64,000 nucleotides of DNA from Cylicocyclus nassatus (Eukaryota > Nematoda > Chromadorea > Rhabditida > Strongylidae): assembly GCA_958299035.1 (NCBI GenBank), contig CATQJL010000112.1, positions 87,872,636 through 87,936,635 of the forward strand. Reading direction: 5' to 3'. The notes under the pieces were generated by a model. The model saw only the letters and a program-made list of their open reading frames with translations. It was not told where the DNA came from and did not search any database. A program made the position numbers and the translations under genes. This document shows positions 54,501 through 64,000 of this stretch, piece by piece (position 1 is the stretch's first letter; every line of letters starts with the position of its first letter).

Positions 54501-57500
54501 GTCTGGCTCATCGCGAACACTTGCACTGGAGACGACCAGATACGGGCCAATGACGAGATAGCGCGTGCAATCACATTCTGTACACTCTTGAAAGCGTCCG
54601 CCCCCTTCCCTTTTCAACCACAAATGCTCAGATCAGGCACTTTACTATATCAAACCTATGCAACTTATATTAGCCATCCTTTTTACGATGCATCTTATTC
54701 TTAGATGAGTACAAATATAAGCTCTGAAAATGGATAGGTAGCAAGAAACACAAATTAACTACGCCGCATTTGCCTGTGGTTATCCTAGGCCCTTTGCGTT
54801 GCGTCGCTCCTGATTGCAGCCGCAGACGAGCTAATGCTACCAAGCGGACTGAGCCATATTTCTCATCCTTCATTGATAAAGAAATCAAAATATGAATGAT
54901 AAACGCATTTCAAGGGCGACTCAAATATAGAATATGTGCAAGAAGTGTCTGCAAAGCAAGCGAAGTGAAAGTAAAAGACGAGGTAATTTCTGTTGGAAAG
55001 TCCTTAACGGATAATTTCTATCCCTTTTCTCTACTATTTCTCGTGGGGTAGAGGAACGAACTTCGCCAGTCTTAACCGCCTCCGAGGACTACTGGTCCTG
55101 CAGTGACATGCAGCAATATTGCAGAAGGACCAGTTGCCAGCGAAGGCGGGCTCAAACTGGCGGACTTTGTTCCCCTACCCGTTCTCATGTTCCACTTCTC
55201 TTGAACACATTTAACTCAAATCCGGCACTGGGTTATACCGGATTCAGCCTTTGATTCATCCCTAAAATTCAACTATTTTTTTGAATTTTCTGAATTGCAG
55301 TCTTCTTCGCTTTCTTTATTGCATTTATATAGTTTGAACATCGAGGTCGTAGTAACAGGGAATGGCCCCACCCGTTGGCAAGAGCAGCGCTACTCCTGCG
55401 CAACTAAAAACGAGCAACGCAAATGGCCCTCAGGATATATCGCAGGGAAATGCGGCGTAGCTCTGCTCCATAACGCCTACCAATCCCCCCCCCCCCCCTT
55501 CCTCTTTCCCCAGCAGGTGCATACGAGCCTAAGGGCCGCATGCACTAACATTTCTGCTGGGGAGGGGAACGCAGCTTCAGAAGAAAGCTTCATATCCTGA
55601 AGCTCCGGATATCTGGATTTCACGCTGTCTACCTATCCGTAAGTACTCCCACCATCCTTCACTATGAACATATTGAGCAGAAGCGAGAAGCTGTACAAAC
55701 AGCATTTCCCAGCTTTTTGTAGGATCCCCTGATGATCCCTGGGGGACGAACATCTACTCTTCAAAGTCATTTTTCTTTCTCTGAAAACAACGAAAACCTT
55801 CCAAAGTTATACTGAACATCTAACACAACAGTGCTAAGCATGTTGCTGATGAGAACATATGAATTTTTGAAAAATCGAATTTTTCGTATACCCCAAATTT
55901 CGACCTGTGGATCATCGAAAATTTCATGACTTCAGAACATCATTTGTTCTTATCAGCAACATGCTTAGCACTGTTGGGTTAGATAATCTGCACAACTCTG
56001 AAAGTTTTTCGTTAACTTCGGAGAAAGAAAAATGACTTCGAAGAGAAGTGCCGGGGATCATCAGGGATCATACAAAAGCTGGAAAATGCGGTTCGTACAA
56101 CTTCTCGCTCCTGTACAACATGTTCATAGTGAAGGGTAGTAGGAATACTTACGGATAGGTACACAACGTGAAATCCAGGTATCTGGAGTTTCGAAATATG
56201 AAGTTTTCTTTAAAGCTGCGATCCCCTCCCCGCGGCCATGTTAGTGCATGCGGCCCTAAGTGACAACTACTTTGATGAATTTCATTTTTCTACTTTTTGC
56301 TTTATCAAGCCCAAAATTATCATAAGCGAATAGGTCAACAGATCCAATCCACTTTCCGCATTAACCTTTCACTTTTCGCAAATCATTGAAGTGACCTCGG
56401 TTCATTGACTTTTTAAAAAAATCCATTACCATTCTTATGTGATACTGCGCTGTTGAACAGTTTACATTCGAAAATCTGCAGTAATCGGTTCTTAGCTAAT
56501 TTTACTTCGTTCGTCCATAGAGTTTGTTTTTGATCAAGAAATTTGCATTTTGAAATTACAAATCTTCTTTCGAGTAGTCGTCTAAAAAGTAAGTTGATTT
56601 ATCATTTTGCACAGATCCAGCCTCAGTTCTTACGGCTAGATATTCAAATGCAATAAGGGTTCAGCTAAGGCTCTAATGTCAATAATAATGAAAAGCTTGA
56701 CTGCCTAAGCAGCTGGGATGAAATGTAAGCTGACATCCGGCATTAGTAGAGGATTGTTTCCTATTTTGATGAGAGAGACGACTAGGAACATTGATCAAGA
56801 TACCAGCGTTATGGACAAATACAACTTTTTTGCACATGATCCTTTTCCAGACTTCCGCATTTTGTTTGAAAAAAAAGCTTGACTGCCTAAGTAGCTGGGA
56901 TGAAATGTACGCTGGCATCCGGCATTAGTAGAGGATGGTTTACTATTTTGATGAGAGAGACGACTAGGAGCACTGATCAAGAAACCAGCGTTATGGACAA
57001 ATACAACTTTTTTGCACATGATCCTTTTCCAGACTTCCGCATTTTGTTTGAAAAAAAAGCTTGACTGCCTAAGTAGCTGGGATGAAATGTACGCTGGCAT
57101 CCGGCATTAGTAGAGGATGGTTTACTATTTTGATGAGAGAGACGACTAGGAGCACTGATCAAGAAACCAGCGTTATGGACAAATACAACTTTTTTGCACA
57201 TGATCCTTTTCCAGACATCTGCATTTTGTTTGAAATGGCTTTGAGTAATCTAAATACCGAAAAGTTGTATGCAATACGACTTTTGCTAAGAGAAAAAAGG
57301 TGAAATCTTGGAGAGGTGGTCATCGCGAAGATTACTTCCCTTTTAATACTCTAAAAAGAGCCTCCAATAGCAATATCATTACAGATGCTGTGTACTTAGC
57401 TCTGTCTGGACGAGCGAAAGCCACGTTTTGATGCAAACTTTTGTTTCAAATATTTTGGCAGTTTTTTTTGCCAATGACCCACACATTTTGAGTGCTGCCG

Positions 57501-59785
57501 CAGAGCTTCACTGATTGCAAAAAGAGTGGGTGCGAAAATACAAACCATGGTGGTCAAATTTTTTCTTCTGATATATTACGCGTTCAGATCGTGTTTTCTA
57601 AGCGCTATTCACTGAAAAGTTTAGAAAGAAAATCATTTTGCAGACATGAGCTAAGATCATCACAAAAAAAAAGATTTTTGAGATCTTTAGAGACATCTGC
57701 CACGAGTGCTGCGAAAATTCACATCATGTAGAAGTATGGCAATGTTTTTCGGAACATTGCCATTGCGTACAACTTTAGACATCGCTTGGAAAGAGTCATT
57801 TTGAATGCGCAATAGGAAAAAAATTATGGAGTGGCGATATCTTCGAAGGTGTTGGCGTATCAGTGTGATACGATACGGCTAACGAATCTCAGCTTAGCAA
57901 TGATAATTTCAGAACCTCTAATTTTTCTGATAAAAAAACTTTAGCGGAGCTTGCCCCTTGAAAAGGGGCAATCTGAGACTGTTCTGAGTAACGACGTTTG
58001 CGTTTCTTATTCTCAAAGTGGATGACCATTTTTAAGCTCTACATCTTCAACTCGAGTGGTCCCCATGAGATGGGCGTGCCATCATCTGAATTCTGTGTAG
58101 ATAAGACAAGGACTCCAAACGAAACTAAATGCTTAGCAAGAGGAAAGAACATGAGCACAAAAGGGAGCGCTCAAAAGCCTGAGCAAAAAGCTAGCTTCTG
58201 CGCCCGATACCTATTTCCACCGCATGCGGCGCACGCGCGCTGCCTCATTTCGTGAGTACCTGCGACCGATGATGGGTGATATAGCATGCATTCACCAATA
58301 AAGGACCTCCATTCAGAAAAATTTGCAATTAAGCATAGATAGGATTAGTGTACTACATACTAGTCGTTCCAAAAGTTGTTTGCACTTTTTCGACCTGTCA
58401 TAAAATATAGAGAGGCAGAAACATCAAAAACTCTCCCACACAGTTCTTCTTCCTTTTTTGAAAGGTCATGTTCTCAACCATTCGCTTTCGTGGGCACTAA
58501 AATAATCACCGAATTTTCGAACCTATGGCTATCGCCACACCCAAGTTTAGCAATTTTTGAGAAATTTCAGTCTCAACATTTGGAAGAGGGGTGATAACAA
58601 ATGGCCAAAGTAGAGAAAGTGAAATGCAACAAATTTCTTGGGCGTCTCCGGCTGGTTTTCCAGTATTTTCAAATGATTTTCTTAGAAGTCTTCACTTTTG
58701 CAAAATCTTGTGATACACGAACGCATCAAACACTGAGAAATCTCCAAAACACAGAGTTACAGAACTCGAATATCGTTTAACACCAATTTTACGAAGCAAA
58801 TGAGCGTATACCGTTTCGAAATTATCGAATTTTGAACTTTTGGGTACAGTCATGAGCACCTCCCAAACTTCATTATTAAAATGATGTCATCCCGAAAGCC
58901 TCACATCAAAGGAAAAGATATACATCCCGGAAAGAGGAGAAACAGCTGCATTCAACTATACCGAAGCTGCTTGTTGGATGAGCTCAGTGAGGTCAACTAT
59001 GGGATTTGTTAACATCAGCAAATATAATTCTGGTAATTCTGGAAAGCTAGTTAAACTGAATTCCTCCAAAAGTTCAAAATAATTGAAAAATTACCAAACT
59101 TGGTGTGGTGTGGCGAAATCCATGGGTTCAAAACTTCTGCAATTATCTTGGTAACTTTCTAAATGATATTGTGCCAAACAGGTTTTTATGGTGGATGTTT
59201 ACTGCCTAAGGTAGGTTGTGCCAAAACATGACCTAGAAGAAAAAGAAAAACTGCGTCGATATCTTTATCCCAAGCGATTTTATAAATCGAAAAAAAAAAA
59301 CGGAAAGAACTTTCGGAACGACTTAGTATATAGATCCATCTTATTCAATCTACCAAAAATTCGTAGATTATACAGTTACATGCAAAGACTTTGTTGGCCA
59401 TTGTACAAACATCGATTCAGTGCATATTATATGAGTGATGACAACTAAGCAAACAATAATCAAAAAATTGGAAAAAAATCACCAGGTTCACGAGTGACTT
59501 ACTTGATTCCCTTTGACCACACAAACTTATTCAGCCTTGTGTCAATGCGAACATCTTCAGTATTCATTTGCTGTTTAGCGAACTTGCGAATTTCATCAAC
59601 AGCGCGAGGTGCACGTTTTTTCGAACCACTAAATAAAGCTAGCCAGAATAAGATCGAGGAAAATAAGAAAATAACTGTTCAACTTACATTCCTTTGATCC
59701 TCTTGTGCATGTGAATGGTGTATTCGCGCGTAACAACCTCATTGATAGCGTTTCGGGCCTTTCGGTCCTGCTTGCCCTTCACCAT
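51513..59785 (-). CDS. rpl-31: Ribosomal protein eL31 (large subunit)
   Basis: eL31 is a conserved protein of the 60S subunit near the peptide exit tunnel. Exons: 59785-59688, 59628-59503, 51660-51513; 372 nt, 123 aa (family about 120-125). Phases agree, and the joined protein has the family order: [56 protein letters not shown], then [20 protein letters not shown] and [17 protein letters not shown] to the stop. Only intron 2 is odd: 7842 nt (51661-59502), against 59 nt for intron 1. The donor aagtaagt and the acceptor tgtttag are good. The ATG is 5 nt after an acceptor (gcttttag). The gene looks intact. Confidence 0.95.
51954..53660. mobile_element. Tc1-type foldback element (CAGTGCTGGCC ends)
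   Basis: Ends CAGTGCTGGCCAAAATTATA and the inverted TATAATTTTGACCAGCACTG (53641-53660), each next to TA (51952-51953, 53661-53662). CAGTGCTGGCCAAAA is the classic start of nematode Tc1. The arms (51954-52475 and 52980-53660) are inverted copies, and the second TIR-like motif GGCTGGCCAAAATTATAGG recurs inside at 52139. The middle, 52476-52980, is not palindromic. No transposase motif. A 146-bp MITE sits in the right arm. Confidence 0.85.
53262..53407. mobile_element. MITE with 9-bp target duplication, copy 1
   Basis: GGGTGGAGGACATTAGGTCG at the left, its complement at the right, and the 9-bp duplication AAAAAATTC (53253-53261 and 53408-53416). The uninterrupted opposite arm of the host foldback shows the empty site. 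A 9-bp duplication with long terminal repeats points to the Mutator group. Copy 2 is at 62994-63138. Confidence 0.85.
53935..54047. mobile_element. Small Tourist-like MITE
   Basis: GGCTGGGTTCATA at 53935 and its complement ending 54047 (arms about 30 bp, including GAGCCGCACAAAGCGGC), flanked by TAA (53932-53934 and 54048-54050). The 113 bp contain no gene. It fits the PIF/Harbinger group. Confidence 0.8.
55027..55190. repeat. Inverted repeat, GTGGGGTAGAGGAACGAAC family
   Basis: GTGGGGTAGAGGAACGAACTT at 55030 pairs with TTTGTTCCCCTACC near 55165-55180, and GGTCCTGCAG/CAGAAGGACC pairs inside. Related to the repeat at 45390-45540 in SAC intron 1. No gene. Confidence 0.7.
55533..56256. mobile_element. 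Harbinger-like foldback element, copy 2
   Basis: Ends GGGCCGCATGCACTAACAT and inverted ATGCGGCCC, with TAA duplicated (55530-55532 and 56257-56259). Same family as 1448-2183, including the blocks GAAGAAAGCTTCATATCCTG and CCTGATGATCCCTG. Non-autonomous, 724 bp. Confidence 0.85.
56695..57235. repeat. Three tandem 182-bp units
   Basis: Units start at 56695, 56877 and 57059 with GCTTGACTGCCTAAG and end with CCGCATTTTGTTTGAAA. Units 2 and 3 are nearly identical, while unit 1 differs more (for example AAGCAGCTGG and ACATCCGG), so the last duplication is recent. The open frames in both strands follow the repeat. Confidence 0.92.
57236..59502. other. Rest of rpl-31 intron 2, nothing certain
   Basis: AT-rich. 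There is a stem-like GCTTGCCCCTTGAAAAGGGGC motif near 57950. Short coding-like bits on the minus strand near 58050-58150 are too weak to call. Confidence 0.45.
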
Positions 59786-59800
59786 TTTACCTAAAAGCAA
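59786..59800 (-). promoter_or_regulatory. Acceptor before rpl-31 ATG
   Basis: Minus strand: ttgcttttag ends at 59791 and the ATG follows 5 nt later. Such a close acceptor without an upstream exon is typical of trans-splicing to a spliced leader in nematodes. Inference only; the leader sequence is not in the window. Confidence 0.55.
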
Positions 59801-61015
59801 AGTGTTGTGAGGGATGTTTTAACATCAGCAGATCGTGGTACAATGAACAGCGCAACAAAAATGGAAGATCAGACAAAACGCAGAAGAAAGGAATAAAAGT
59901 CATTAAATTTATAGTTACGCAGGCAACAACATCCCCACGTTCCATATCAAAACTTAAGTACATAAACAGAATTTTACCAAAGATGATGAACGAAACTTAA
60001 AAATTTTCATTATTGCTCGGACAACCCGGGAAGAAATACTCAGTCCAAATTGCCTGCGTATCACTGCGGGACCAACTTCATGTGTTCAACATTACTGTAC
60101 CAGCTGGCAAAGGTTGTCAAGTTTTATTCCCTTCTCAGTAGTGTTTACTTCTGTAGAACGTTTTTGGATGTTGTTTAGCAAGTGTCCCTAAGTCGAAAGC
60201 CTTTGTATTGACTTGGCAGTGCCGTCTAGCATCTAGCAGTGGGTTGCATTTCGTGCCTATGATTCCCTTCTGAAACTGGAAGACTCGAGTGGACTTTGCA
60301 CACGCCATCCAAAAAAGCTTGGTCGTGTTGGACAAGTTTATACATCCCCAGATTGTTCTGATATGGACCAATGTGGCTGCCTTTCGATCGTTTCAACACG
60401 TTTCCAGCAGTTTCAAGGCGCTTATTCGAAGTTGATATGTTAAAATGACGAAAGACAGCCACGTTGATGGTTCTATGGGAACAGTTCGGGGGAAACACCA
60501 TATGTCTTGTGATCTAACCCGTCTAATATGATTTATCATCGGTATGCCTCTATAGGGCAACTATAACACTGGGAGCTAACACAACACGTCGCGTTCAACG
60601 TTTTTATTGTGACACTGAAGAAGCTTACAACAGAAGAGCCCCGTTGACCCCTCTTCGAAGAGGTCACTAGGGGCAAGTGACTTGGTGTAGCCGAATATTC
60701 GCAAAATCAGTAGAAAAAAATTGTTCTGAGAGCGCTCACTTGAGGAAAATCTTTTTTTTTTCTTGTTGAAAGTGAAGCGTATGAGTGAGGGGTCTCGTTG
60801 ATGGAGGCCATCCAGCGAGAGGAAACTTTTCGGGAAGTGCCTTCATTTCACAGACTTTCCGAAATCTTATAAAAAATCTGCTTTGTAAGCGCTTCGTGGG
60901 AAACATCATTTATGCTTGTAGAAAAGGGAGTTATTGACTCGAGTCCCACAAAAGGAAAAGGCTCAAATTCAAGTTAGAGCATGGTCCAGAGAACTCTTGC
61001 AGCGCTCCTGGCGCA
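59801..61015. other. Upstream of rpl-31: promoter region and repeat remnants
   Basis: No gene supported. About 60120-60510 contains a repeat related to 45592-45720 (shared CGTTTC/TTCAAAAG and ATGGGAAC blocks), and 60590-60900 is featureless. The rpl-31 promoter should lie in the first few hundred bases, but I cannot point to elements. Confidence 0.4.
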
Positions 61016-61020
61016 GTGTT

Positions 61021-61972
61021 AGGGATCGTTCAGACCGCGCCTGCACCCGCCCAAATACGCCCAAATACGCCCGATTACGTCCAAATACGCCCGAATAGTG
61101 TCCGAATACGTCCAAATACGCCCAAATACGTCCGAATACGCCCAAACCCGCCCGAACGCCGAAACTGCCAATGCGCAGCAAATTGCATGCAAATTGGCAT
61201 ATTGGAGCACGCGTGGAATACTGCGTGCGTGGTGCATATATGGTAGCCACACGTAGCTCGACGTTACATACCGATTTTCATATGCGACTAGCGGGATTAC
61301 AAAGATCAATCGACTTTGCGTCTGTTTTTATTTCTTCTCATGTTTGCTGACTCTAGGTGAGTTCTAACTTTCGTGCTGTGCGTTTTCTCGTTTTTTCGGG
61401 TTTTTTCCTTTCTGCTCCAAGTGAAAGTGCATCTGCGTCTGTGTGTAAGTACAGTAGGTGGGTATATATTGTTTGTGTGAGTGTGTGTGCATGTGTGTGA
61501 GTGAGAATGCCGTAGTGTGCGTATGCATGTGTGTGTTGTGTATGTGTGTGTACTTACACACAGACGCAGATGCACTTTCACTTGGAGCAGAAAGGAAAAA
61601 ACCCGAAAAAACAAGAAAACGCACAGCACGAAAGTTAGAACTCACCTAGAGTCAGCAAACATGAGAAGAAATAAAAACAGACGCAAAGTCGATTGATCTT
61701 TGTAATCCCGCTAGTCGCATATGAAAATCGGTATGTAACGTCGAGCTACGTGTGGCTACCATATATGCACCACGCACGCAGTATTCCACGCGTGCTCCAA
61801 TATGCCAATTTGCATGCAATTTGCTGCGCATTGGCAGTTTCGGCGTTCGGGCGGGTTTGGGCGTATTCGGACGTATTTGGGCGTATTTGGACGTATTCGG
61901 ACGTATTCGGGCGTATTTGGACGTATTCGGGCGTATTTGGGCGGGTACAGGCGCGGTCTGAACGATCCCTTA
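61021..61972. mobile_element. Long inverted repeat with 12-bp minisatellite arms
   Basis: The left arm, about 61021-61450, and right arm, about 61550-61972, are inverted copies with ends GGGATCGTTCAGACCGCGCC. Each arm begins with a 12-bp unit array (CGCCCAAATACG and variants, or its complement) followed by nearly identical unique sequence. The centre is a GTGT-rich stretch (61450-61550). No transposase. The target duplication is unclear (left GTTA, right TTAC). Confidence 0.85.
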
Positions 61973-62993
61973 CTTATAGCATCGGGTTATGTATCTGCCC
62001 CCACTTCCACCCCCCTGTTTTTACCGTAGGGAATCTTTAACAACGGGGAGTTTGTGGGCCCCTATTTGAACGCGGCATGCGCGGCAAGGCGACCACTTCA
62101 CGCGGCGTACCTCCTGTGGCCGTATTCATCAACGAACCCAGTCCTGTTGGGTAGGCTTTTCTTTACCCAAGAAATTTTTTTGCAGTAAGTGCGCTCAAAT
62201 CAGTGATCAAATTTTGCAGATTATCTGCAAAACGAATTGTTACCCGCTACAATCCTTTATGACAGGCGCTGGCTCTACCAGCCAGACCCAGTCACGCAAC
62301 TTCTTTATACAAAAAAAGATCTCCCCAATTGAACGCTCCCCACCAGAGAGACCCACTTGATTGTATGCTTTTCTCTTTTCAAGAAAAGCAGATTTTCCCA
62401 AGTAGGCGCTCGTTTCCAGCAGCCCTTCATACAGGAATGAACAGGAATGTTATCTCTTATAGAAGCTCATTTCCACCAGCTCACCAGCCAGATTCACTTA
62501 CTCAAGCATTTGATTACTCAGGTAAAGGCTCATCTCCACCAAGAGATCCTGTTACTCATGTGTGGGATTTCCTCAAATAGAAGCTCATCTCCACTAGCGG
62601 AAACAGTCCCTGAAAGCTTTTCCTTTTATAATACATGAGGAAGCATGTTCCCTGAGTAAACGCTTGCCTTCACAGCGAGACCCAGTTGTTCAAGCGTTGG
62701 ATCTTCCTTTGTGGAGGACCAACTCCACCAGTGAGGCCCAGTTAGCTCAAGCGTTGGCTTCTCCATGTGGAAGCTCATTTTTACCAGCGAGACCTGGTTA
62801 CTTAAAGGCAGCAGCTCGCGAAAACGAGGCATCCCGAAATTCTGACATGGAAGGTTGCTTGCACCCCAAACATGAGAACAGAGCGCCAGCATGCTGCCCT
62901 TGCCTAGAAAACTGCCCCTAAATCCGTTCAAGCCATTCTAATACGCGCGGACGAGCTCGCGATTCGGCCCGTCAGAGAAGGCATGCCGCAATG

Positions 62994-63138
62994 GGGTAGA
63001 GGACTGTATGTCGCCGAAAAAGGGCGGTCCCCGCGGTCATTTGCGCAAATACGCACCCTTGTACATGCGCGGACATGCGTTCCTGCAGGAAATCCGCCCG
63101 GGACACTTCCAAATTCGGCGACATTTAGTCCTCCACCC
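62994..63138. mobile_element. MITE with 9-bp target duplication, copy 2
   Basis: GGGTAGAGGACTGTATGTCG and the inverted end GTCCTCCACCC, with GCCGCAATG duplicated exactly on both sides (62985-62993 and 63139-63147). It shares the inner blocks CCCTTGTACATGCGCGGACA and CCTGCAGGAA with copy 1 (53262-53407), which lies in the opposite orientation. Confidence 0.9.
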
Positions 63139-63147
63139 GCCGCAATG

Positions 63148-63340
63148 TTATAACCGCGAGGGTCCCGCAACGACTCTGCCTCTCTAACCATGGCGGGACC
63201 TCCACTCGTCCAAATTCAAAATGGGAGGCCTTGGTTTTTACCATTTTCGCTCTCTTCAAGGTGGATTTTCGGAATCAGCGTCTCGAATTACCCCAGATAA
63301 GCAGAAAAACTTTAACTCGAGAATCTGCCGAGCCGCTGCC
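63148..63340. repeat. GC-rich remnant between MITE and satellite
   Basis: Resembles the GGTCCCGCAACGACTCTGCCTC blocks in the SAC intron element (43240, 43550) and ends with CTGCCTTTAAAGC near 63335, so it is probably a fragment of that element family. No gene. Confidence 0.5.
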
Positions 63341-64000
63341 TTTAAAGCATTGGTTTTCCAAAAAAAAAAAACGCCCTAAAGCGTTGGATTTCCCCAAATA
63401 ACAGTTTTCTCCACCAGCGAGACCCAGCCTTGAATGCTTTCCTTTCTTCATAAAAAAGCAAAATTTCCTGAGTAAACTTTCATCTCCGTCTTAGTTACCC
63501 AAGCGTTGAGTTTTACAAAGTAAAAAAAGCTCATCTCCACCAGCGAGACTCAGTTACTCAGGCATTGGATTCTCAAGTAGAAGCTCATCTCCACCAGCGA
63601 GACAGTTACTTAAAGCGTTAGATTTCCAAAAAAACGTTTTCCACCAGCAAGACCAATTACTTGAATTCTTTCATTTCTTCAGAAGCGAGATTTCCCGAGT
63701 AAACGCTCATCCCGCAGTGAGACGTACTTATCATCTATTCTATGACTGGGACGCGAGACCGCATTGCGGGCATGTCTTAACAGGTTTGAGTTTGTTCTTC
63801 CCTGTTTCCAAAGAGCGAGTGAATCTGGACGAGATAAGTAACAAGTATAAACCTGCTAAGTACACGATTAGGCCTGTTTAGACAATGCGTGCAATGCGCT
63901 CTCGCGTTTCTTAGTCACAGAATGAATGATATTATGCGTTGAATTTAAGTGGAAGCTCATCTCCACCAGCGAGACCCAGCTACCTAAAGCATTGGATTTT

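Larger units (their letters stand above)
52504..54602 (-). other. Possible exons of a nested minus-strand gene
   Basis: Minus-strand stretches look like real protein: about 54602-54445 ([20 protein letters not shown], then [20 protein letters not shown], reminiscent of a TPR helix) and 52707-52504 ([20 protein letters not shown], then [16 protein letters not shown] and stop). A donor (ca|gtttgg near 54433) and an acceptor (atgttag near 52708) would join in frame. Weaker possible exons lie near 54860-54740 and 58150-58050. The second stretch lies in the unpaired centre of the Tc1-type foldback. I recognise no family. Chance open frames remain possible. Confidence 0.25.
51661..59502. other. Very long rpl-31 intron 2, repeat-filled
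   Basis: It holds a Tc1-type foldback (51954-53660) with a nested MITE, a Harbinger-like MITE (53935-54047), an IR family copy (55027-55190), the second Harbinger-like foldback (55533-56256) and the 182-bp triplication (56695-57235). Stretches 54050-55000, 56260-56690 and 57240-59500 are AT-rich. There are a few coding-like stretches on the minus strand (see separate entry); otherwise I see nothing. Confidence 0.75.
62290..64000 (+). repeat. Degenerate satellite with unit near 65 bp, running off the window
   Basis: The phrases AGCTCATCTCCACCAGCGAG, ACCCAGTTACTCAAGCGTTGG and GATTTCC recur with 50-75-bp spacing from about 62290 to 62930 and again from 63340 to the end. The units are much diverged and of uneven length. 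The right boundary is outside the window. Confidence 0.75.

Noticed and set aside
59218..59448. Plus-strand Lys/Tyr-rich frame of 76 codons
   Set aside because: AT-rich composition explains it; it lies antisense in the rpl-31 intron without splice support.
60135..60501. Minus-strand protein of about 90 residues
   Set aside because: Overlaps a repeat shared with 45592-45720; no family resemblance.
61306..61645. Overlapping open frames of about 100 codons in the centre of the 61-kb foldback
   Set aside because: They arise from the palindrome and from the GTGT-rich loop.
1..64000. tRNA and rRNA genes
   Set aside because: No cloverleaf with A and B boxes or rRNA core motif was recognised; the tRNA-Gly-like match at 15976 is only the primer-binding site of the LTR element. 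A tRNAscan run would be decisive.

Overview
This is nuclear DNA of an animal, most probably a nematode and perhaps a strongylid (hookworm-like) one. The host genes have many introns of 49-62 nt ending in TTTAG or TTCAG. Splice acceptors without a visible upstream exon lie 1-30 nt before start codons, as expected for spliced-leader trans-splicing. The repeats include CR1-like, RTE and BEL/Pao retrotransposons and Tc1/mariner-type termini. The species call is inference; no rRNA, tRNA, bacterial operon or CRISPR array was seen.

Three host genes can be read, all on the minus strand. From right to left they are: rpl-31 (ribosomal protein eL31; 3 exons, 51513-59785); a SAC-domain phosphoinositide phosphatase of the INPP5F/SAC2 family (21 exons in my model, 844 aa, 37535-46312); and the mitochondrial DNA helicase Twinkle (2 exons, 741 aa, 33765-37036). 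Every exon junction in the three models keeps frame. In the phosphatase and eL31 models the recognisable family sequence also runs across the junctions. The phosphatase and Twinkle lie head-to-tail with 498 bp between them, and an acceptor sits next to the Twinkle ATG, so they may form an operon. A strong acceptor 52 nt after the rpl-31 stop suggests a second cistron there, which I could not resolve. The second rpl-31 intron is 7.8 kb and full of repeats.

The left half (about 3.2-32.6 kb) is a layered stack of transposons whose order of insertion can be read from target-site duplications. A plus-strand CR1-like element starts near 3187 and its 3' end is near 25.5 kb. It was interrupted by a palindromic MITE (3969-4156), a Harbinger-like element (5785-6838), a 5.9-kb hAT-ended element (6961-12883), an AT-rich TTCGAA element (13061-14258), a second copy of the palindromic MITE (14720-14902) and a BEL/Pao LTR retrotransposon (15242-24938). 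The BEL element lost its reverse transcriptase and integrase, and its 3' LTR was hit by a Harbinger-like MITE and an RTE element, followed by a local inversion. A second, minus-strand CR1-like copy (about 26.1-32.6 kb) faces the first tail-to-tail and carries its own nested elements.

The rest, including the gene introns, holds foldback elements and small MITEs, several with clear target-site duplications (TWA, TA, 8 bp, 9 bp, TTAA), a triplicated 182-bp unit, and a degenerate satellite that runs off the right end. I found no convincing new defence, metabolic or mobile system. The most useful observations are the gene structures, the candidate operons, the Twinkle zinc ribbon and the transposon stratigraphy.
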